Notes under the pieces: generated by a model
The model's input: the letters and a program-made list of their open reading frames with translations, nothing else
What the model was told of the DNA's origin: nothing
Databases searched by the model: none
Position numbers and translations under genes: made by a program
Source: VFJZ01 sp038321545
Lineage (GTDB): Bacteria > Actinomycetota > Thermoleophilia > Gaiellales > F1-60-MAGs149
Reading direction: 5' to 3'
Assembly (NCBI GenBank): GCA_038321545.1
Contig: JBBQFB010000127.1
Span: 1-10,527 of the forward strand
DNA length: 10,527 nucleotides
In this document: in pieces, positions 1 through 4,440 of the stretch
Position numbering within the stretch: position 1 is the stretch's first letter
How the letters are laid out: every line of letters starts with the position of its first letter

Positions 1-21
1 GCGGCGTGCGGCGGAGCGTGC

Positions 22-138
22 TCAGCTCTCGTCAGGCGGCGTGGGAAGTACGAATCGACTGACCGGGATCCCGTGACGATCCTGGACGGCCTCGGCGAGG
101 TCATCGAATCGCCAGTGCCGATCGGTGTGCGTGCCCAT
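22..138 (-). CDS. Possible small hypothetical protein, 38 aa
   Basis: Short reading frame from ATG (138-136) to TGA (24-22), encoding a soluble, charged 38-residue peptide with no membrane segment and no motif I recognise. It lies in the same frame as the 57-aa gene just upstream: the TAG of that gene is followed by one codon (CGG) and then this ATG. No clear Shine-Dalgarno precedes it, so if translated it would depend on reinitiation after the upstream stop or on stop-codon readthrough. About a quarter of its third codon positions are A or T, which is weaker coding bias than in neighbouring genes. It may simply be a chance frame, or the 3' part of a longer gene interrupted by a nonsense mutation. 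Confidence 0.3.
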   Translation of the reverse strand: MGTHTDRHWRFDDLAEAVQDRHGIPVSRFVLPTPPDES

Positions 139-141
139 CCG

Positions 142-315
142 CTACATGCCGTCGCGATCGTCGATGTCCTGGTACCCCGGCTCGCGGGACTCGGCCGGCC
201 TGTCGCCGGGGAGCACGCGCTCCGGGTCGGTCGGGTCGTCGTTGCGCTGCTCCATCGGGTCGGCATCCGGCGTGGCGGCATCGTTCGGAGTGTCCTGGTG
301 GTTCTCGAGGGTCAC
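142..315 (-). CDS. Small acidic hypothetical protein, 57 aa
   Basis: GTG start (315-313) preceded by a good ribosome binding site (AGGGAG, 6 nt before the start) and ending in TAG (144-142). The product is 57 residues with 17 Asp/Glu, 5 Arg and no Lys, and is rich in Pro, Asn and Gln, so it should be strongly acidic and probably disordered. I do not recognise a family. It begins 84 nt downstream of the catalase stop on the same strand, beyond a GC-rich hairpin, so it could be read by leaky transcription from the catalase promoter or from its own. The SD and the coherent hydrophilic composition support a real gene. The function is unknown; a role in stress or desiccation is only a guess from its neighbours. 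Confidence 0.55.
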   Translation of the reverse strand: MTLENHQDTPNDAATPDADPMEQRNDDPTDPERVLPGDRPAESREPGYQDIDDRDGM

Positions 316-355
316 GGTGATCTCCCTGGCGGGCGGGTGAAACGGATATCGCCAC

Positions 356-379
356 CCCGCGCGCCCGAAGACGCGCGGG
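356..379 (-). terminator. Hairpin downstream of the catalase gene
   Basis: Perfect 8-bp GC-only inverted repeat (CCCGCGCG / CGCGCGGG) with an 8-nt loop, starting about 20 nt after the catalase TAA. There is no clear run of T after the stem on the minus strand, so it is a likely but not canonical terminator. It could also protect the 3' end of the catalase mRNA. Confidence 0.45.
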
Positions 380-399
380 CCGGCGACCTGGACGGTTGG

Positions 400-1413
400 T
401 TAGCGCTTCGCCTTCTTCGCGCCTGTCGCGGCAGACTTGCGACCGGCGGGCTTGCGGCCCGCCGACGGCTTCCCGTTGCTCGACGCGACGACACCGGACG
501 GCTTCTCGGACAGTCCCGCGGCGACGCGCAGCTTCTTCGCGATCTCGGCGATCTCCTCGGGCGCGTAGTCCGGAGCGAACACCGCAGTCTGCGGCGGCAG
601 GTCGTGGGCCGGCACGCCCTCGGGGGCGTGATCGATGACGACGAGCTCCTCGTCCGGCCGCTCCGGGTGCGGGCCGTTGAACACGGCGCGCAGCTCGTTG
701 TAGTCGTCGGGCGAGAACCGGTACAGCTTCAGGTGCTCGCCCCGGTCCATGTGCTTCCTCGACTCCGGGATCTTGTCCGTCGGGATCCGCGGCGACGGGA
801 ACAGCTTCATCATGTTCGCACCCGTCAGGTTCTCGAGCGCCCGGGCGTACGCGACCTGGTGCACACCACCGCGGACGAGCAGGAACCCGGTCAGCGCACG
901 GGCGGCCGGGTGGTCGACCATCTCATACACCTTCAGCTTGTTGTTCCGCGCACCGGTCTCGAGGAAGAAGTTGTGCGTGAGGTCCTCGACGAGGTCGCCC
1001 GACGAGAACACGTAGCTGCCGTTCCACGGCTTGGCCATCGAGTCCTGCGCCAGCGCGCCGAGACCGCCGGCGATGAAGTGCTGCAGGTTGTGAGCGCCCG
1101 TGCCGCCCGCGAGCGGCGTCTTGGTGACGTCGAACCGGCCGTCCGGCGAGGCCCCGGTGAGCATCGTGTTGATGGTCGCCGCAACCAGCTCGACGTGGGC
1201 AAACTCCTCGGCCGCGATGTTCGCCACGAGGTCGTAGAACGGTCGCGCCCCCTGCCGGTTGCGGAAGTTGAACGACTGGAACGTGTAGTTCATGAAGGTC
1301 GACATCTCGCCGAACTTGCCACCCAGGAGCTCCTGGACGGCGGCGGCACCGTTCGGGTCGGGATCCGACGGAGGGGGGAGCTCCGTCAGGAGACGGTCGA
1401 TTCGGAGGATCAT
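400..1413 (-). CDS. Manganese catalase (non-heme, dimanganese)
   Basis: Disproportionates hydrogen peroxide to water and oxygen at a dinuclear manganese centre, in the cytoplasm. The 337-residue product has the ferritin-like four-helix core with the expected ligands: E36 (GEMST), E70 and H73 (EEFAH), E152 (HNFFLE) and H185 (RGGVH). E36/E70/H73 coincide with Thermus manganese catalase numbering, and the 33-residue E-to-H spacing of the last pair is also conserved. The start at 1413 is chosen because the family begins with the MILRIDRL-type segment and AAAGG lies 5 nt upstream; a longer frame reaching 1503 runs through the promoter and hairpin and is not credible. The last 27 residues (311-337) form a Lys/Arg/Ala/Gly/Ser tail containing the repeat AGRKP-AGRKS. 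A stress-type promoter lies just upstream. Family assignment is secure. Confidence 0.96.
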   Translation of the reverse strand: MILRIDRLLTELPPPSDPDPNGAAAVQELLGGKFGEMSTFMNYTFQSFNFRNRQGARPFYDLVANIAAEEFAHVELVAATINTMLTGASPDGRFDVTKTPLAGGTGAHNLQHFIAGGLGALAQDSMAKPWNGSYVFSSGDLVEDLTHNFFLETGARNNKLKVYEMVDHPAARALTGFLLVRGGVHQVAYARALENLTGANMMKLFPSPRIPTDKIPESRKHMDRGEHLKLYRFSPDDYNELRAVFNGPHPERPDEELVVIDHAPEGVPAHDLPPQTAVFAPDYAPEEIAEIAKKLRVAAGLSEKPSGVVASSNGKPSAGRKPAGRKSAATGAKKAKR

Positions 1414-1444
1414 GGGAGCCTTTCGATTGCGCGCATCTGATTCG

Positions 1445-1469
1445 CTTCCCGTTCCCCGGCGTCGAAAAC
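1445..1469 (-). promoter_or_regulatory. Candidate SigB/SigF-type promoter of the catalase gene
   Basis: On the minus strand GTTTTC (1469-1464), 13 bp, then GGGAAG (1450-1445). The boxes resemble the GTTT...GGGTA pattern of general-stress sigma factors of Gram-positive bacteria, with an A in place of the T of GGGTA. Exactly 31 nt separate the second box from the ATG, leaving room for a short leader with the SD. The same boxes, spacing and distance occur before the CsbD gene. Confidence 0.5.
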
Positions 1470-1482
1470 GCGGTCGAACACA

Positions 1483-1534
1483 CGAAGCGGGCCGTCGCGA
1501 CACCGCCGATCGGCGGTGCGGACGGCCCGCTTCG
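1483..1534 (-). terminator. Long hairpin between CsbD and catalase genes
   Basis: A 14-bp perfect outer stem (1483-1496 with 1521-1534) encloses an 18-bp perfect palindrome, CACCGCCGATCGGCGGTG (1501-1518), with small bulges between them. It starts 11 nt after the CsbD stop and ends about 14 nt before the catalase promoter. The position fits transcription termination of CsbD and insulation of the catalase. Only a weak T stretch follows the stem (TGTGTT, with TTTT further on), so termination may rest on stem strength. The inner palindrome might also bind a dimeric regulator. Confidence 0.6.
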
Positions 1535-1544
1535 GGAAAGCGGT

Positions 1545-1709
1545 CTAGCGATCGGTTGCGTCGCGGACGGCATCGGCCGCGGCGTGTCCCGCGTCCTTGA
1601 TGTCGCCCTTCGCCTGCTCGGCCTTGCCCTGGGCCTGCTTCGCGTCGTCGCCGGTCAGCTTGCCCTCGGCCTCGTGCAGCTTGCCTTCGGCTTCGTCCTT
1701 GAGACCCAT
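1545..1709 (-). CDS. CsbD-like stress protein, 54 aa
   Basis: Small hydrophilic protein of the CsbD family, whose founding Bacillus member is controlled by sigma B; the biochemical role of the family is not known. The reading frame runs from ATG (1709-1707), preceded by a strong SD (AGGAGGA, 4 nt upstream), to TAG. The product has the family pattern of charged, Ala/Gly-rich amphipathic repeats: KDEAEGKLHEAEGKLTGD near the N-terminus, then QAQGKAEQAKGDIKD, ending in ADAVRDATDR. Length is typical for the shorter members. It has its own stress-type promoter and is followed by a strong hairpin, so it is probably monocistronic and co-regulated with the downstream catalase. Confidence 0.88.
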   Translation of the reverse strand: MGLKDEAEGKLHEAEGKLTGDDAKQAQGKAEQAKGDIKDAGHAAADAVRDATDR

Positions 1710-1740
1710 TGGGTCCTCCTATCCGGGTTGGACCCTTCCG

Positions 1741-1765
1741 TTTCCCTGTAGCCCCTTGGTCAAAC
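1741..1765 (-). promoter_or_regulatory. Candidate SigB/SigF-type promoter of the CsbD-like gene
   Basis: On the minus strand GTTTGA (1765-1760), 13 bp, then GGGAAA (1746-1741), 31 nt before the ATG. Spacing and distance are identical to those at the catalase gene, and CsbD genes are known general-stress genes, which supports a shared alternative sigma factor. The second box departs from GGGTA at one base in both copies. Confidence 0.55.
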
Positions 1766-1849
1766 GTTGTCGGGACGGGAGGGGCCGGCGCTGCCTCGCG
1801 GGTCTGCTGGCTTGCTGGGCAAGGCGAAGGCGTGGGCGCGGCGGTGCGG

Positions 1850-2233
1850 TCAGTCGACGCTGGACGTCGCGAGGAGCGCCCGGCGTCGCTTGCGCTCCTC
1901 GCGAACGAGGTCGAAGGCGCCGAAGTACGGGCCGGCTGCGCCGAGCACGATGACGACGATGGCCGTCGTCGGCGACACCGTCCGCAGCTTCGCGGCGACG
2001 CCGACGGCGATCGACATCACGAGGTACAGGACGCCGTGCGTGAACCCGAAGATGAAGGTCACCGGCTGCGGATGGCCGATCACGAACGCGCAGAACATCA
2101 GCCCGGTGAACAGCACGCAGTGGACGAGGCTCAGTGCGGCCAGGTTCCGGAGGCTCAGCAGCCGGGCGAGCGGCGTGTCGTCGGGCGGCAGGCGGCGCGC
2201 GCCGTCGTCCTCCGTCTCCGCCGCCGTAACCAT
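1850..2233 (-). CDS. DUF3817-type integral membrane protein
   Basis: Predicted inner-membrane protein of 127 residues with three hydrophobic segments (about 28-51, 58-82 and 88-110) and a basic, charged C-terminus (REERKRRR at 111-118). The pattern of a short charged N-terminus, a first helix with LVHCVLFTGLMFCAF, and a HPQPVTFIFGFTHGVLYL segment matches the DUF3817 (YdzA-like) membrane domain common in actinobacteria, whose function is unknown. The first ATG of the conserved region is at 2233; no SD precedes it, but a -10-like TATCAT ends 6 nt upstream, so the mRNA is probably leaderless. It lies 107 nt after the DUF4234 gene and may be separately transcribed. Confidence 0.8.
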   Translation of the reverse strand: MVTAAETEDDGARRLPPDDTPLARLLSLRNLAALSLVHCVLFTGLMFCAFVIGHPQPVTFIFGFTHGVLYLVMSIAVGVAAKLRTVSPTTAIVVIVLGAAGPYFGAFDLVREERKRRRALLATSSVD

Positions 2234-2239
2234 GAGCGG

Positions 2240-2268
2240 ATGATAGGAGGCGCAACGTCTCGAGTCGG
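2240..2268 (-). promoter_or_regulatory. Candidate leaderless promoter of the DUF3817 gene
   Basis: On the minus strand CCGACT (2268-2263), 17 bp, then TATCAT (2245-2240), with only 6 nt to the ATG. The -10 box is good (TA...T) and the -35 box weak (GAC core only). A start site at or next to the ATG would explain why no SD is present. Confidence 0.4.
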
Positions 2269-2286
2269 CGTCAGCGGAGTCGGCGT
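2262..2286. repeat. Two 10-bp direct repeats GAGTCGGCGT
   Basis: GAGTCGGCGT occurs at 2262-2271 and again at 2277-2286, 15 bp centre to centre. The proximal copy overlaps the candidate -35 of the DUF3817 promoter. The pair is flanked by a 7-bp inverted repeat, GTCTCGA (2257-2263) and TCGAGAC (2288-2294). Either could be a regulator site or an mRNA structure; no regulator is identified. Confidence 0.4.
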
Positions 2287-2316
2287 TTCGAGACCCGTCT
2301 GACGATCGGCCGGGGA

Positions 2317-2340
2317 GCGGCCGCGGCGACCACCGGCCGC
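2317..2340 (-). terminator. Hairpin directly after the DUF4234 gene
   Basis: Seven-bp GC-rich inverted repeat (GCGGCCG 2317-2323 / CGGCCGC 2334-2340) with a 10-nt loop, immediately after the DUF4234 stop codon on the minus strand. No T run follows, so assignment as terminator is tentative. Confidence 0.3.
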
Positions 2341-2796
2341 CTACGTGGCGGCCACGGCAGATACCGGCCCGGGTGCCCGAGCGGTTTCCCGCCGCCAGAC
2401 CCGGTTCAGCTCGTTCTGCGCGTACACGAGCTCGACGGGCAACGTGAACAATCCCACCAGGTAGAGCGCGAATCCGATCCAGACTTCCACGCGCCCGTTC
2501 GTGCCAGTGACGTCCTGCGCCGCCCCGATGCGCTGGAACGTTCGATAGGCCGACACGAACGGCGGGACGAGGATGAGCCATCCGAGCGTGATCGCCAGCA
2601 GCGAGACGAAGGGTCTCCTGCCGAGCCGTGTCAACTCGCCCGTCGCGCGACCGAGGTCGCGCAGCTCCCGGTTGACCTTGTAGTACCAAACGATGTAGTA
2701 GACGCCGAGCGTCGCGAAGACGAGGCCGAAGACGATCATCGGATGCCTGATCTTCGCCGTGGCGGACGTGCCGTGGATGTGAACCGTGGTGGCCAT
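2341..2796 (-). CDS. DUF4234 domain membrane protein
   Basis: Predicted 151-residue membrane protein with three hydrophobic segments (about 18-38, 63-85 and 104-126). The N-terminal segment, KIRHPMIVFGLVFATLGVYY followed by IVWYYKVNRELRDLG, is the signature of the DUF4234 domain, found in small bacterial membrane proteins of unknown function. A second typical part, PPFVSAYRTFQRIGAAQ, follows at 78-94. ATG at 2796 has AGGGAG 9 nt upstream. The gene starts 54 nt after the stop of the DUF2807 gene on the same strand, so the two may be cotranscribed. Nothing in the sequence tells what it does; a role in the envelope is only implied by the membrane segments and the neighbour. Confidence 0.85.
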   Translation of the reverse strand: MATTVHIHGTSATAKIRHPMIVFGLVFATLGVYYIVWYYKVNRELRDLGRATGELTRLGRRPFVSLLAITLGWLILVPPFVSAYRTFQRIGAAQDVTGTNGRVEVWIGFALYLVGLFTLPVELVYAQNELNRVWRRETARAPGPVSAVAAT

Positions 2797-2850
2797 GTTC
2801 GAGTGCTCCCTGTGGACTGAGACGGGTGACGGGCGCGTTGCCGTGAGGCG

Positions 2851-3576
2851 TCATCCTTCGACCACGGCACCGCTGCCGCTGATGCTCTGCCGCACGGTCG
2901 CCGGATGGCCGGCGTAGACGATCTCCCCGCTGCCGGGTATCGACGCGTCCAGGGACATCGAGGCCCACACCTCGAGGTGCCCCGAGCCGGCGACCGTCGC
3001 CGTGACGTCCCGCGCCGTGAGCCCTCGCAGCAGCACGTTGCCGGAGCCCGGCAGGCTCGCGTCGAGACGCTCCACCTGTCCGGCGACGATCATCTGTCCG
3101 CTGCCCGAGACCCGCACGGTGAAGTCGCCGGCCCGGACACCGGCGACGCGCACATGGCCGCTGCCGGACAGCGTGACTGCGGCCAGGGTCGGGACGGTGA
3201 CGTCGACCGTCAGGGGGCTACTCGTCGAGAAGCGCCCGGTCTCTTCGACCACCAGTGTTCCGTCTCTGACCTCGGTCGTGACGCGCTCGATCAGGTTGTC
3301 GTCGGCGTGGACGACGACCGTCTGCACGTCGCCCACCTGCACGTTGATGGCGCTGGCCCCGGCGAGGTCGATCTCGCTGAAGGAGGGCACGGTCCGCGTC
3401 TGGGTCGCAGTCACTCCCGATCCTTGCAATCCGCTCCAGGAGCTGAAGTTCGCACCCACGCGGTGGGCGAGCACGACCACGGCCGTGCCGAGCAGAAGCA
3501 CGACCAGCGTGCGTTGGAAAGGCGAGAGACGACTCGGCGAATCGATCCGGGGGTGCGGGGTCGGTGCAGCTTCCAT
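2851..3576 (-). CDS. DUF2807 / head-GIN domain putative adhesin, membrane-anchored
   Basis: Protein of 241 residues with a basic N-terminus, one hydrophobic segment (about 23-41) that is a signal anchor, and an extracytoplasmic domain. The domain starts with a TRTVPSFSEIDLAGASAINV segment and then carries a regular GSG motif about every 19-20 residues (near 138, 158, 177, 197, 215 and 234), the mark of the right-handed beta-helix of DUF2807 (head-GIN, putative auto-transporter adhesin). The biochemical role of the family is not established. ATG at 3576 has AAGGG about 9 nt upstream. A DUF4234 gene follows after 54 nt. The family call is firm; 'adhesin' is only a database name, and surface display or envelope sensing are both possible. 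Confidence 0.88.
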   Translation of the reverse strand: MEAAPTPHPRIDSPSRLSPFQRTLVVLLLGTAVVVLAHRVGANFSSWSGLQGSGVTATQTRTVPSFSEIDLAGASAINVQVGDVQTVVVHADDNLIERVTTEVRDGTLVVEETGRFSTSSPLTVDVTVPTLAAVTLSGSGHVRVAGVRAGDFTVRVSGSGQMIVAGQVERLDASLPGSGNVLLRGLTARDVTATVAGSGHLEVWASMSLDASIPGSGEIVYAGHPATVRQSISGSGAVVEG

Positions 3577-3659
3577 GGCGAAGCCCTTCTGCGTCGGTTG
3601 CGTGCCAGATCAGGCTCGCATCCAGCGCAGAACGAGCAAATGAGGCCCGCTCGCCGGCT

Positions 3660-3679
3660 CGGTGTGGCTGTCCACACCG
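3660..3679. repeat. Perfect 8-bp inverted repeat with 4-nt loop
   Basis: CGGTGTGG CTGT CCACACCG forms a compact hairpin on either strand. It lies about 85 bp upstream of the DUF2807 start and just before the deacetylase remnant. It may be a regulator site, a terminator without T run, or chance. Confidence 0.35.
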
Positions 3680-3706
3680 ATGCCCGTCGCGCTACGACTG
3701 CAGGGA

Positions 3707-3900
3707 GGCGATCACCGCGACTCCGGCACGCTCTTCATGCCCGGCTGGACGGCGGAGCACCGTGACGGCCGGGCGGCGCGGTTCGCACGCCTGCGAACGC
3801 TCGTCGAGCTGGCGTCGGCGACGGCGACGTCTGGTTCGCGCGTCTCGACCAGGTCGCGGTACACGGCGGTCCTGCGCCCGGGGTGACACCGCACCGCTGA
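3707..3900 (+). pseudogene. Frameshifted 3' remnant of a polysaccharide deacetylase-like gene
   Basis: This otherwise gene-free stretch encodes on the plus strand, first in one frame, DHRDSGTLFMPGW and a GR..RF.RLRTLVE segment, and then, after a shift of one base near 3811-3822, DVWFARLDQVAVHG ending at a TGA (3898-3900). Together these resemble the C-terminal end of polysaccharide deacetylases of the PuuE/allantoinase-like group, which typically read GTLF.P..HP..SGR..R...L..LIE followed by DVWFAR..EIA.H. The catalytic N-terminal domain, with its metal-binding motif, is absent; upstream sequence runs into the DUF2807 promoter region. The remnant is therefore both truncated and frameshifted. 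Identification rests on remembered family patterns in a short stretch, so it is tentative. Confidence 0.42.
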
Positions 3901-3941
3901 AGCGCCTGACGCTGAAGATCGACCAGGAGCCGGCCGGCGAT

Positions 3942-4376
3942 TCAGCCGCCCGCGTCTGCCCCGTGCGCATCGGTACCCGCCATACGGCGGACGACTGCGT
4001 CGATGCCGGCGCTCTCCCGCTCGACCTCGCCGACGTAGAGACGACCCCACGCGATGCGGTCGGCACGGATGCCGAAGATGAGGACACCGCGGTCGTCGAG
4101 CAGCGTGCCGTCGGTCCTGGTACCGGTCCAGTGGATCTCCACGAAGACGGTGTCGCCGTCCACCGCGGATCGCAGCACCTGCGCGTGGAAGTCGCGGACG
4201 CCGCCGAGCACCGCCGACCAGTTGGCGCGCACCTGGTCGATGCCCTGGAAGGTGCGGTCAGCAAACAGCGGCTGCACGCTGCGGTAGTCCTCGTGGACGC
4301 AGGCGAGCATCCCTTCGAGGTCGTGTGCGTTCTGCGCGGCTGTCAGTCGCTCGATGAGGGCCCGAGGGTCGCTCAC
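3942..4376 (-). CDS. SnoaL-like / NTF2-fold protein
   Basis: Small 144-residue alpha+beta protein of the SnoaL-like (NTF2-like) superfamily, which includes polyketide cyclases, isomerases and many proteins of unknown activity. Features seen: an N-terminal helix pair with LTAAQNAHDLEGMLACVHED (residues 11-30), the strand pattern DGDTVFVEIHWTGTRTDG (73-90), and a final strand region around GVLIFGIRADRIAWGRLYVG. D30 (in HEDY) and H82/W83 are in places often lining the cavity, but no specific activity can be read from this. The GTG start (4376) has no SD; a well-spaced sigma-70-like promoter places the transcription start on the GTG itself, so the mRNA should be leaderless. It follows the ABC-F gene by 64 nt but has its own promoter. 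Confidence 0.8.
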   Translation of the reverse strand: MSDPRALIERLTAAQNAHDLEGMLACVHEDYRSVQPLFADRTFQGIDQVRANWSAVLGGVRDFHAQVLRSAVDGDTVFVEIHWTGTRTDGTLLDDRGVLIFGIRADRIAWGRLYVGEVERESAGIDAVVRRMAGTDAHGADAGG

Positions 4377-4382
4377 CGGGCG

Positions 4383-4411
4383 AGCATACGCCGCTACCGG
4401 AGAGCCGGCAA
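4383..4411 (-). promoter_or_regulatory. Leaderless sigma-70-type promoter of the SnoaL-like gene
   Basis: On the minus strand TTGCCG (4411-4406), 17 bp, then TATGCT (4388-4383), followed by 6 nt and the GTG start. Optimal spacing and a transcription start predicted at the GTG fit a leaderless transcript; no SD is present. Confidence 0.55.
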
Positions 4412-4440
4412 TCCCGGCACCCGCTCCGGGCAGACGCGGA

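Noticed and set aside
322..345. Third stress-type promoter (GTTTCA ... GGGAGA) before the 57-aa gene
   Set aside because: The spacing is 11 bp instead of 13, and the GGGAG is the ribosome binding site next to the start codon.
73..1440. Plus-strand open frame of 455 codons opposite the catalase
   Set aside because: It is antisense to a well-identified manganese catalase with all metal ligands, has an Arg/Val/Leu-rich composition typical of antisense frames in GC-rich DNA, and shows no domain.
1414..1503. Longer N-terminus for the catalase (30 more residues)
   Set aside because: It would cover the promoter boxes and part of the hairpin, and catalases of this family start at the MILR segment.
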